Counted from the stretch's first letter, positions 1 to 7,188 are shown. The stretch is DNA of 7,409 bases from Bacteroidales bacterium (GCA_024762735.1 JANTGU010000108.1:1-7409); one strand, 5' to 3'. The notes: generated from the letters alone by a model not told the origin. Numbers and translations are program-made.

Positions 1-9
1 CATATCCTT

Positions 10-34
10 TATCTCCATCCTATATCTCCATCCT
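10..34. repeat. Short tandem repeat, two 12-base copies
   Basis: TATCTCCATCCT occurs at 10-21 and again at 23-34, a period of 13 bases. The first bases of the window (CATATCCT) look like the decayed end of a further copy, so the array may extend to the left of the window. No function can be assigned. It lies upstream of the candidate oxidase promoter. Confidence 0.6.
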
Positions 35-103
35 GTCAAGAAAATATTGAAACATTTTTACATACTGATAATCATCTGATTACCAAATTATTTTTCTTTT
101 TTC

Positions 104-133
104 TTTGTTTTATTTATATTTATTCTAAATTAG
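104..133 (+). promoter_or_regulatory. Candidate Bacteroidota-type promoter for the oxidase operon
   Basis: TTTG at 104-107 is followed after 18 bases by TAAATTAG at 126-133, which matches the Bacteroidota -7 consensus TAnnTTTG at all but one fixed position. Transcription would begin near 138-140, leaving a leader of about 20 bases before the ATG at 158. The surroundings are very A/T-rich, so a chance match is possible. This is the only candidate promoter I see in the region 1-157, which holds no convincing gene. Confidence 0.35.
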
Positions 134-157
134 CGGAAAATTTATAAATTTATTAAT

Positions 158-967
158 ATGCTAATTAAGAGAATAATAGCTGTGTCAATATTCACTTTTG
201 TGATATCGGCGCTATCTGTCACCTGCCAGGCCGAGGAGTTTAATCCCGCGCAACCCCTGGGAATCTATGAGCATCTCGACAGCACTTTGTCCGATGATTT
301 GGTTTTTACGGATGAGTTGGGAAACAAGACTAATTTAAAAGAGGCCATCGACCGGCCCACCATATTGGTGTTGGTATATTACGAGTGCCCCGGGCTTTGC
401 AGTCCGCTGTTAAACGGCCTGGCCGAAGCGGTGGAAAAATGCGATTTAGATGTTGGAAAAGACTACCAGATTTTTACCGTTAGCTTCAACCCTGTTGAAA
501 AAACACCCTTGGCACGTAAAAAAAAGCGTACCTATGCTAAACTGGTTAAACATGGTGATACCGATGGGCACTGGAAATTTTTTACGGGAGACAGCACCAT
601 GATCAAGCGGCTTCTCGATGAGGTTGGCTTTCAGGTTAAAAAAGAGGGAAAAGAGTATATCCATCCTGCCTCCATCATCGTGCTTAGTCCCGAAGCAAAA
701 ATTACCAGGTATCTATATGGCAGCACCTATTTTCTGCCGTTCGACTTAAAGATGGCTGTTACCGAAGCCGCTGCAGGAAGGTCTGGGCCTACCATTAACA
801 AGGTGTTAAACTTTTGTTTTAGTTACGACCCCAAAGGAAAAAAGTACGTTTTCAATGTTACCAAAATTTCAGGCTCTTTCATACTGTTGTTAGCACTGCT
901 ACTACTGTTTAACATGGTGCGTAAGAATAAAAAGAAAGCTGTTCACCCCAAAATAAATCAAGAATAA
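158..967 (+). CDS. SCO1/SenC-family copper chaperone / thiol oxidoreductase
   Basis: This 269-residue periplasmic protein has the thioredoxin-like SCO fold. SCO proteins bind copper through two cysteines and a histidine, and help build or reduce the CuA site of cytochrome c oxidase. The motif CPGLC places the cysteines at C77 and C81. The likely third ligand is H169 in YIHPAS. Residues 1-25 form a Sec-type signal peptide with a plausible cleavage site after VTCQA. The cysteine at 23 is not in a good lipobox. A second hydrophobic segment at about 238-253, followed by a lysine-rich tail, should anchor the protein by its C-terminus. Before it lies a block with an extra cysteine, NFCFSYDP (C220). 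The ATG at 158 is the only sensible start and has an A/T-rich upstream region without Shine-Dalgarno. Its stop overlaps the start of ctaD. The family is clear, but whether it acts as copper donor or thiol reductant cannot be told from sequence. Confidence 0.9.
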   Translation: MLIKRIIAVSIFTFVISALSVTCQAEEFNPAQPLGIYEHLDSTLSDDLVFTDELGNKTNLKEAIDRPTILVLVYYECPGLCSPLLNGLAEAVEKCDLDVGKDYQIFTVSFNPVEKTPLARKKKRTYAKLVKHGDTDGHWKFFTGDSTMIKRLLDEVGFQVKKEGKEYIHPASIIVLSPEAKITRYLYGSTYFLPFDLKMAVTEAAAGRSGPTINKVLNFCFSYDPKGKKYVFNVTKISGSFILLLALLLLFNMVRKNKKKAVHPKINQE

Positions 968-2577
968 TGACGACAACTATTGCTCAGCCCAGTTATCTGG
1001 AAGGTAAAAAGGGGCTGTTTTCATGGATATTTACCCTCGATCATAAACGTATTGCGTTATTGTACCTCTACGCTATCATCGCCTTTTTTCTGGTGGGGAT
1101 GACGCTGGGATTATTGATGCGGCTTGAACTGCTAAACCCGGGCAAGGATCTAGTTGAGCCCACCACTTACAATCAGATATTTACACTGCACGGGGTGATT
1201 ATGATTTTTTTATTTATCATCCCTTCCATACCCGCTGTTTTTGGAAATTTTTTCCTGCCGCTGATGCTTGGAACCGACGACGTGGCATTTCCAAAACTTA
1301 ACCTGCTGTCGTGGTGGCTTTACGTGCTTGGCGCTGTTTTTGCCCTGGCCACACTCGTGTTTGGCGATGGACCTGCCGATACCGGCTGGACTTTTTACGC
1401 CCCCTACAGTGTTAAAACAGGCACCAATGTAACCATGGCTGTAATGGCCGCTTTTATCCTGGGATTTTCATCAATCCTTACCGGATTAAACTTTATCGTT
1501 ACCATTCACCGGTTACGTACACCCGGCATGGGTTTTAACCAGATGCCGCTGTTTGCCTGGGGACTTTATGCCACTTCGTGGATTCAGCTGCTGGCCACGC
1601 CGGTGATTGGAATTACGCTATTGATGATTGTTGCCGAACGTGTTTTTGGTATTGGATTATTCGATCCATCGATAGGTGGCGACCCGGTTCTGTATCAGCA
1701 TATGTTTTGGATTTATTCGCACCCCGCGGTGTACATCATGGCGCTGCCCGCCATGGGAATTGTTTCCGAAATCATACCCACTTTTGCACAACGTACTATT
1801 TTTGGATACAAGGCCATTGCTTACTCAAGTATGGCCATTGCTTTTATCGGCTATTTTGTGTGGGGGCATCATATGTTTACTTCGGGCATGAGTGGCCCGG
1901 CGGCCATTATTTTTTCGGTATTAACCTTCCTGGTGGCTATTCCCACTGCCATAAAAGTGTTTAACTGGGTTGCCACCTTGTATAAAGGTTCCATCGATGT
2001 AAAACCACCCTTGCTTTACGCGCTGGCATTTATTTTTAACTTTTTAATTGGTGGGCTTACAGGGTTGGTAAACGGTGCTTTAGCAGCCGACATCCATGTT
2101 CATGACACCTATTTTGTAGTGGGACATTTTCACTACGTCATGTTTGGTGGAACAGGCTTCGCCTTTTTTGGCGCACTGCACTACTGGTTTCCAAAAATTT
2201 ATGGAAAGCTATACAACATTCGCATGGCCAATATCTCATTCGCCATCTTCTTTATCGGATTTCAATTGCTCTATTTCCCCATGCTGGTTGTAGGCCTCAT
2301 GGGTATGCCCCGACGCTACTATGACTACCTGCCCCAATTTCATGTCCCCAATGTAGTTTCTACCGTAGGCTCATGGATATTGGCAACCGGCATTTTAATG
2401 ATGATTGCTAACTTGATGGTTGCCTATTGGAAGGGTAAAAAAGCCCGGAAAAACCCATGGCATGGCATAACTTTAGAATGGCAAACCTCCTCGCCACCGC
2501 CTTTGCATAACTTTGATAAGATGCCCGAAGTCAATGAAAAAGGGCCTTACCACTACAAAAACGCGATGGATCAATAA
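967..2577 (+). CDS. ctaD: Cytochrome c oxidase subunit I (A2-type, caa3)
   Basis: This is the catalytic subunit, which reduces O2 to water and pumps protons across the inner membrane. It has 536 residues and about twelve membrane helices between residues 28 and 488. The metal ligands are all visible: H75 (LHG) and H389 for low-spin heme a, H387 for heme a3 (GHFHY), and H252, H301 and H302 for CuB (WGHHMF). Y256 is the expected partner of the His-Tyr crosslink. H379 and D380 fit the Mg site, and R449-R450 (MPRRYYDY) the heme propionate contacts. The K pathway keeps T327 and K330. The D pathway keeps D105, N94 and N112. However, the helix-VI glutamate is alanine (A254), and the motif reads YSHPAVY (250-256), typical of A2 oxidases such as those of Rhodothermus and Thermus caa3. 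The C-terminal LEWQTSSPPP block is standard. The ATG at 967 overlaps the SCO stop (TAATG), suggesting coupled translation. Confidence 0.97.
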   Translation: MTTTIAQPSYLEGKKGLFSWIFTLDHKRIALLYLYAIIAFFLVGMTLGLLMRLELLNPGKDLVEPTTYNQIFTLHGVIMIFLFIIPSIPAVFGNFFLPLMLGTDDVAFPKLNLLSWWLYVLGAVFALATLVFGDGPADTGWTFYAPYSVKTGTNVTMAVMAAFILGFSSILTGLNFIVTIHRLRTPGMGFNQMPLFAWGLYATSWIQLLATPVIGITLLMIVAERVFGIGLFDPSIGGDPVLYQHMFWIYSHPAVYIMALPAMGIVSEIIPTFAQRTIFGYKAIAYSSMAIAFIGYFVWGHHMFTSGMSGPAAIIFSVLTFLVAIPTAIKVFNWVATLYKGSIDVKPPLLYALAFIFNFLIGGLTGLVNGALAADIHVHDTYFVVGHFHYVMFGGTGFAFFGALHYWFPKIYGKLYNIRMANISFAIFFIGFQLLYFPMLVVGLMGMPRRYYDYLPQFHVPNVVSTVGSWILATGILMMIANLMVAYWKGKKARKNPWHGITLEWQTSSPPPLHNFDKMPEVNEKGPYHYKNAMDQ

Positions 2578-2598
2578 TCGATAAAAATCAAAACAACG

Positions 2599-3222
2599 AT
2601 GGAACACTCTTTTTCATTACCCAATTCCGGCCATAATTTTGATGCAGAAGCTTCGAAACTTGGAATGTGGCTGTTTTTATTTACCGAATTGCTCCTTTTC
2701 GGAGGGCTGTTTCTTGTCTATATGGTGTACAGGTCGTTAAACCATGAGGCGTTTATTGAAGCTTCGCACCATTTGAATGTTTGGGCAGGAACCACCAACA
2801 CCATTGTGTTGTTGGCAAGCAGTCTGACGGTTGCCATGTCGATTACAGCCTTGCAACAAGGAAATAAAAAGCGCTCACTGCTGTTACTGACCATTACTTT
2901 TATTGCTGCCGGCGTATTTTTAGTAATCAAATATTTTGAGTGGAGTGCTAAATTTGAGCACGGTCTGTTTCCGGGTATGGAGCACTATAGTCAGCTCCCT
3001 ACCGGCGAAAGGCTATACTTTTACCTCTACTTTTTTATGACGGGACTTCACGGCTTACACGTCATTATCGGCGGTATTTTTTTAGCCGTGGTGATGGTGA
3101 AAATAAAAAGTGGCAAAGTCCATAAAGATCGCATCTCTTTACTGGAAAATGGCGGGCTCTATTGGCACCTTGTTGATTTGATTTGGATATACCTTTTCCC
3201 CTTGTTTTATTTAATTCATTAG
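2599..3222 (+). CDS. ctaE: Cytochrome c oxidase subunit III
   Basis: This membrane subunit packs against subunit I and is thought to stabilise turnover and proton uptake rather than bind metals. It has 207 residues and five predicted helices, at about 22-44, 64-84, 93-112, 141-166 and 188-205. This is the short bacterial form, which lacks the first two helices of the seven-helix mitochondrial protein. Family signatures are WLFLFTELLLFGGLF with the conserved glutamate E30, the segment YFFMTGLHGLHVIIGG near 145-159, and the C-terminal block YWHLVDLIWIYLFPLF. The ATG at 2599 lies 21 bases after ctaD. No Shine-Dalgarno is present, and the upstream stretch is A-rich. The related quinol-oxidase subunit CyoC has the same fold, but the neighbouring CuA-bearing subunit II makes the cytochrome c oxidase assignment secure. 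Confidence 0.95.
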   Translation: MEHSFSLPNSGHNFDAEASKLGMWLFLFTELLLFGGLFLVYMVYRSLNHEAFIEASHHLNVWAGTTNTIVLLASSLTVAMSITALQQGNKKRSLLLLTITFIAAGVFLVIKYFEWSAKFEHGLFPGMEHYSQLPTGERLYFYLYFFMTGLHGLHVIIGGIFLAVVMVKIKSGKVHKDRISLLENGGLYWHLVDLIWIYLFPLFYLIH

Positions 3223-3226
3223 CCTT

Positions 3227-3544
3227 ATGGAAAACATTAATACCCACACTCCGCAAGTAGCCGTCTCGCAACATATTTCGAGTTATAAACTGTTGTTCAC
3301 GGTATTTGCCGGCCTCATCTTGTTAACCATACTTACGGTATTGGTTTCTACCACCTTTACCTTTTCGGTATCATTGGCCGTGGCGCTTGCCCTGATGATT
3401 GCCTCTACCAAAGCCTTGCTGGTGGCCTACTATTTTATGCACTTAAAATATGAACCCCGCTTTTACAAATGGATGGTTATTGTGGTGCTGGCACTGTTTA
3501 CATTTTTTGTGATAATGCTAACCATCGATTATTTTACACGATAA
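3227..3544 (+). CDS. ctaF: Cytochrome c oxidase subunit IV (prokaryotic COX4/CyoD-like)
   Basis: This small 105-residue membrane subunit belongs to the prokaryotic cytochrome c oxidase subunit IV / CyoD group. Its role is thought to be structural, supporting assembly or stability of the CuB centre. Three hydrophobic helices are visible, at about 20-40, 46-70 and 80-101. The family signature is the segment ASTKALLVAYYFMHLKYE at residues 59-76. The first 18 residues are polar and should face the cytoplasm. The gene starts only four bases after the ctaE stop, so translation is probably coupled. It has no metal ligands, as expected. The gene symbol follows Bacillus-style naming; the assignment rests on the signature, size and position. 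Confidence 0.9.
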   Translation: MENINTHTPQVAVSQHISSYKLLFTVFAGLILLTILTVLVSTTFTFSVSLAVALALMIASTKALLVAYYFMHLKYEPRFYKWMVIVVLALFTFFVIMLTIDYFTR

Positions 3545-3557
3545 AAACTTTGATTTT

Positions 3558-4463
3558 ATGAATGCTTCTAATTTTGTTGAAGGAGTAGATTTTTCACTTT
3601 ATTTTATAGTTACCATCTCTGTTATTTTTTTAGTGGGAATAACGGCGGTGATGATTTATTTTGTTTTTCGGTACAGCCGCAAAAGGAACCCCGTGGCCAC
3701 CAACATCAAGGGCAGCCATACGCTGGAAATTATCTGGACCGTGGTGCCAACCATTTTGGTACTTTTCATGTTTTACTACGGATGGACAGGGTATAAGCCC
3801 ATGCTCAATCCTCCCGACGATGCCCTCGAGATTGATGCCATCGGGCAGATGTGGAAATGGAGTTTTCGGTATCCGGATGGAAAAGTTTCCGACACGTTAG
3901 TGGTGGAGCTCAATCAACCTGTCAAACTAAACCTGATTTCAAAAGATGTATTACACAGCCTTTACATTCCGGAGTTTAGGATAAAACAGGATGTCGTTCC
4001 CGGTGGGGATAACTTTATGTGGTTTATCCCTCAAAAGATTGGGAAATACGATATCCTTTGTGCCGAATACTGTGGCCAGCTTCACTCGTATATGCTCAGT
4101 GCTGTAAAGGTTGTTGACAAGGATGCTTACAATAAGTGGCTCACGAGTTCCAGCGTGCCAGCCAACGAGCACCCAGGCCATACCTTAATGAAAAATAATG
4201 CCTGCCTCTCGTGCCACTCACTCGAAGGCACCCGAATCGTGGGGCCACCCCTTAACGGATTATTAGGAAAAACCGAAAAAGCAAAGGTTGCCGGCGTGGA
4301 AAAGGAAATTGTTATTGACCGAGCCTACTTAATTCAATCGATTAAAAAACCAAATGAAGCCATCGTTGACACTTACCCTCCAAACGTGATGACCCCTTAC
4401 GAGGGAATATTAGATGATGATGAAATTTCGCAAATCGTTGAATACCTCGAAACACTTAAATAA
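3558..4463 (+). CDS. ctaC: Cytochrome c oxidase subunit II with fused cytochrome c domain
   Basis: This is the electron-entry subunit of a caa3-type oxidase, 301 residues. Two N-terminal membrane helices (about 13-37 and 57-75) are followed by a periplasmic CuA cupredoxin domain (about 88-188) and a class I cytochrome c domain (about 203-301). The CuA ligands are complete: H133, C168, E170, C172, H176 and M179 in CAEYCGQLHSYM. W99 and W101 (GQMWKWSF) form the aromatic patch for electron entry. E57 (HTLEIIW) matches the glutamate at the mouth of the K pathway. The heme c site is CLSCH (216-220), with M278 in NVMTPY as the likely distal ligand. There is no cleavable signal peptide or lipobox; the first helix begins almost at once. 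The ATG is 13 bases after ctaF. Gene order is odd, since subunit II usually precedes subunit I. Covalent heme c needs a cytochrome c maturation system encoded elsewhere. Confidence 0.97.
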   Translation: MNASNFVEGVDFSLYFIVTISVIFLVGITAVMIYFVFRYSRKRNPVATNIKGSHTLEIIWTVVPTILVLFMFYYGWTGYKPMLNPPDDALEIDAIGQMWKWSFRYPDGKVSDTLVVELNQPVKLNLISKDVLHSLYIPEFRIKQDVVPGGDNFMWFIPQKIGKYDILCAEYCGQLHSYMLSAVKVVDKDAYNKWLTSSSVPANEHPGHTLMKNNACLSCHSLEGTRIVGPPLNGLLGKTEKAKVAGVEKEIVIDRAYLIQSIKKPNEAIVDTYPPNVMTPYEGILDDDEISQIVEYLETLK

Positions 4464-4475
4464 TCCCCTATTAAT

Positions 4476-5345
4476 ATGAAAAAAGTAAAAACATACCTGT
4501 CGCTTTTGGCCGAGTTGAATAAAGTGCGCATCACTTTCGCGGTGATGCTGACAACACTGGCCGGTTACGTGCTGGCAAACAACAAACTGGATGCAAACAT
4601 TGTTTTACCCCTCATAGGTATTTTTATTTTGGCTTGCGGCGCAGCAGCTCTAAATCACTATCAAGATCAGGACAAGGATGCCCTAATGGAGAGGACTAAA
4701 AAAAGACCCTTACCTTCGGGAAAAGTTACACCGGGTTTTGTCCTTGCCCTTTCCGTTTTTGAAATTGCCCTGGGAACCTGGTTAATTTATGTGGGGAGCA
4801 ATTTTTTAGCAGCGCAACTGGGCTTGCTCGCCTTGATATGGTACAACGGGATTTATACGCCACTAAAGCGTAAAACTGCTTTTGCCGTCATCCCCGGAAG
4901 TGTGATTGGCGCTCTTCCGCCCATGGTGGGATGGGTAGCCGGTGGAGGCATGATTAACGACCCTCGACTTATGATACTGGCATTCTTTTTTTTCGTGTGG
5001 CAGGTACCACACTTTTGGCTTCTGATGTTAAAGTATGGCGAAGAGTACGAAAAGGCAGGCTACCCTTCTATCACTTCTACCATCAGCAGGGTTCAAATAA
5101 AACGTGCCACCTTTATGTGGACAGCTTCCACGGCCGTTAGTGCTTTGATGGTGGCTGCATCAGGACTGCTTACCACTACTTTTTTTAAGGTGATGGTTGT
5201 AATTGCTGCCATTTGGCTGGTAACTGTTTTTTCAAAACTTCTCAGAAAACCGACAGCTACCTTTAATCCGTTTCACTATTTCATGCGGATAAACTACTTC
5301 GTATTAATCATGATTGTTTCGCTCAGCATCGATCCCCTGATATAA
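4476..5345 (+). CDS. ctaB: Heme O synthase (protoheme IX farnesyltransferase)
   Basis: This integral membrane prenyltransferase of the UbiA superfamily attaches the farnesyl group of farnesyl diphosphate to heme B, giving heme O, the precursor of the heme A needed by subunit I. It has 289 residues and several hydrophobic helices (about nine expected for the family). The first aspartate-rich motif is NHYQDQDKDALMERTKKRP, with N60, D64, D68, R73 and R77 in the expected places. The second conserved region includes YTPLKRKT (126-133), and a further signature is WQVPHFWLLMLKYGEEY (175-191). The classic PMLP after AG is replaced by YPSITS, which I regard as a lineage variant rather than a defect. 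It begins 12 bases after ctaC and is the last gene of the operon. Heme A synthase (CtaA) is not adjacent and must be encoded elsewhere if the oxidase uses heme A. Confidence 0.94.
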   Translation: MKKVKTYLSLLAELNKVRITFAVMLTTLAGYVLANNKLDANIVLPLIGIFILACGAAALNHYQDQDKDALMERTKKRPLPSGKVTPGFVLALSVFEIALGTWLIYVGSNFLAAQLGLLALIWYNGIYTPLKRKTAFAVIPGSVIGALPPMVGWVAGGGMINDPRLMILAFFFFVWQVPHFWLLMLKYGEEYEKAGYPSITSTISRVQIKRATFMWTASTAVSALMVAASGLLTTTFFKVMVVIAAIWLVTVFSKLLRKPTATFNPFHYFMRINYFVLIMIVSLSIDPLI

Positions 5346-5400
5346 AAAAACAGGCTCTTACTCCGGCCCCCTCTATAACTAATCCAAAGAAAGCTACAAG
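5346..5400. other. Convergent intergenic gap without a clear terminator
   Basis: These 55 bases separate the stops of ctaB and argS, which face each other. An A-run follows the ctaB stop, and a C-rich patch lies at 5361-5371. I find no convincing GC-rich hairpin with a T-run on either strand, so transcription of the two units may end by another means or may overlap. Confidence 0.5.
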
Positions 5401-7188
5401 CTACATTCGTTCAGGCACTTCGATGCCCAGCAAGCCCATGGCTGATTTAATAGTGTTACCGGTAAATTCCGATAAGGCCAAACGGAAAGCACGCTTGCCG
5501 GAATCTTCCTCTTTTAAGATGGTTATTTCCTGGTAAAACTGGTTAAACTCCTTGGCCAAATCGTACACATAATTGGCAATCATGGCAGGACTGAAGTTTT
5601 GAGCAGCCTGCTCGAGGGTGGCAGGATAATCGTAAAGCAACTTGATTAACGACTTCTCTTTTGGTGCCATCTCAATCTCTTTAAAATCCATGTCACTCCA
5701 CCTATTCCCCTGCGCTTCTCCTTTGCGAACCAGCGACCTGATGCGTGCGTGCGTGTATTGAATAAATGGTCCGGTGTTGCCATTAAAGTCGATAGACTCC
5801 TCGGGATTAAACATCATGGTTTTTTTCGGATCGACCTTAAGCATGAAATATTTTAATGCCCCCAGACTCAGCATGTGGTAAAGCTTGTCGGCTTCTTCGG
5901 CGGAAAAATCGTTGTACTTACCAAGTTCTTCGGTGGTTTGTTTGGCGGTATCATACATTTCATCCATCAAATCATCGGCATCTACCACCGTGCCTTCACG
6001 CGATTTCATTTTACCATGGGGCAACTCCACCATCCCATACGAGAGGTGAACAATGTTTTCGGCCCACGAGCGTCCCAGCTTTTTAAGAATCAAACGTAAA
6101 ACTTCAAAATGATAATTCTGTTCGTTGCCTACCACGTAAACCAGTTCGCGGGGATGATAATCGTTGTAACGCAACTCGGCTGTTCCCAAATCCTGTGTCA
6201 TGTAAACCGATGTTCCATTGGCACGCAACAGCAGTTTTTCATCCAGGCCGTCACTGCTCAGGTCGCACCATACCGATCCATCCTCTTTTTTAAACAACAC
6301 CCTCTTTTCAAGACCTTCCTCTACCAGGGCTTTCCCCAATAAATAGGTATCCGATTCGTAATAGATTTTGTCAAATTCGACCCCTAATCTTTTATAGGTT
6401 ACATCAAAACCCTCGTAAACCCAACCATTCATCTCTGACCAAAGCTTACGCACCTGTTCGTCACCGGATTCCCATTGCTTCAGCATCTGCTTTGCCTCCA
6501 CCAACAGGGGCGCCTCTTGTTCTGCCTGCTCTTTTTCCATGCCCGATGCCACCAGGTTGGCTACCTCCTCCTTATATTTTTGATCAAACAAAACATAAAA
6601 ATCGCCCACCAGCTTGTCCCCTTTTTTTGAAGCAGAAGCGGGAGTAGCCCCATCGCCCCATTTTTTCCATGCCAACATCGACTTGCAGATATGGATTCCG
6701 CGGTCGTTTACCAGGTTAACTTTTTTAACATTTTCACCGTTGGCTTTTAATATCTCTGATACCGACCAGCCCAACAAGTTGTTTCTGATATGACCCAGGT
6801 GCAAAGGTTTGTTGGTGTTGGGCGAAGAGTATTCAATGACCACAGGGTCTTCTTCTCTCGGTTCGTTTTTTCCAAAATTATCGAGTTTTCTGTTTTTGTC
6901 AAAAAAGTTAAGCCAGAAATGGTCGGCAATGGTTAAGTTCAGAAACCCTTTTATCACGTTGAAGGAGGTTACATTCTCCAGCTGGCTCACAAAATAGTTC
7001 CCAAGCTCCCCGGCTGTTTGTTCCGGTCCTTTTTTTGAAATCCTTAGCAGCGGGAAAACCACGATGGTCAAGTCGCCTTCAAACTCGGGGCGTGTTTTCT
7101 GAACCTGAATAATTTTCTCAGGAATATCCTGACCGTAAAGCTCTTTACCGGCCTGTATTAAAGTTAAAGTGAGTAACTCGTTAATCAT
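5401..7188 (-). CDS. argS: Arginine--tRNA ligase
   Basis: This class I cytosolic synthetase charges tRNA-Arg with arginine using ATP, and needs the tRNA for amino-acid activation. From the ATG at 7188 it has 595 residues, a normal length. The N-terminal tRNA-contacting domain covers about 1-95. The Rossmann catalytic core starts at about 115 with EYSSPNTNKPLHLGHIRNN, in which HLGH (130-133) is the HIGH motif. The second ATP signature is degenerate, GKMKSREGT (392-400), as is usual in ArgRS. The C-terminal DALR-type anticodon-binding helical domain spans about 466-595 and begins near QYTHARIRSL. The frame stays open for nine more codons to a TTG at 7215, but that TTG lies inside the -7 promoter box, so the ATG is preferred. 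An A-run (CAAAAAATG) precedes it. The gene is unrelated in function to the oxidase operon and is transcribed towards it. Confidence 0.96.
   Translation of the reverse strand: MINELLTLTLIQAGKELYGQDIPEKIIQVQKTRPEFEGDLTIVVFPLLRISKKGPEQTAGELGNYFVSQLENVTSFNVIKGFLNLTIADHFWLNFFDKNRKLDNFGKNEPREEDPVVIEYSSPNTNKPLHLGHIRNNLLGWSVSEILKANGENVKKVNLVNDRGIHICKSMLAWKKWGDGATPASASKKGDKLVGDFYVLFDQKYKEEVANLVASGMEKEQAEQEAPLLVEAKQMLKQWESGDEQVRKLWSEMNGWVYEGFDVTYKRLGVEFDKIYYESDTYLLGKALVEEGLEKRVLFKKEDGSVWCDLSSDGLDEKLLLRANGTSVYMTQDLGTAELRYNDYHPRELVYVVGNEQNYHFEVLRLILKKLGRSWAENIVHLSYGMVELPHGKMKSREGTVVDADDLMDEMYDTAKQTTEELGKYNDFSAEEADKLYHMLSLGALKYFMLKVDPKKTMMFNPEESIDFNGNTGPFIQYTHARIRSLVRKGEAQGNRWSDMDFKEIEMAPKEKSLIKLLYDYPATLEQAAQNFSPAMIANYVYDLAKEFNQFYQEITILKEEDSGKRAFRLALSEFTGNTIKSAMGLLGIEVPERM

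Noticed and set aside
1..147. A plus-strand frame open from base 1 to a TAA at 145-147, possibly the tail of an upstream gene
   Set aside because: It has no ATG in the window, contains the tandem repeat, and its second half translates to low-complexity Phe/Ile/Tyr runs expected from T-rich DNA. A candidate promoter overlaps it.
226..228. The Cys at residue 23 (TGC, 224-226 region) as a lipoprotein attachment site in SCO
   Set aside because: The residues before it (SVT) do not fit a lipobox, and a normal signal-peptidase site after VTCQA is more plausible. The protein also has a C-terminal membrane anchor.
1578..1964. A 128-codon plus-strand frame inside ctaD
   Set aside because: It is out of frame with a fully conserved subunit I carrying all metal ligands. 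Its translation is Cys/His/Tyr-rich with no family resemblance, so it is a shadow frame.
5041..5120. Loss of the PMLP segment in CtaB (YPSITS instead) as a sign of altered function
   Set aside because: All the aspartate-rich and PHFW signatures are intact, and the variation looks like lineage divergence rather than loss of activity.
5346..5404. A terminator hairpin, and the 7-base direct repeat AAGCTAC at 5391-5397 and 5398-5404
   Set aside because: No stable stem with a T-run could be found on either strand. The direct repeat is too short and overlaps the argS stop, so it is likely chance.
6109..6342. Plus-strand frames of 74-77 codons opposite argS
   Set aside because: They are antisense shadows of the conserved ArgS catalytic core, with no promoter or recognisable product.
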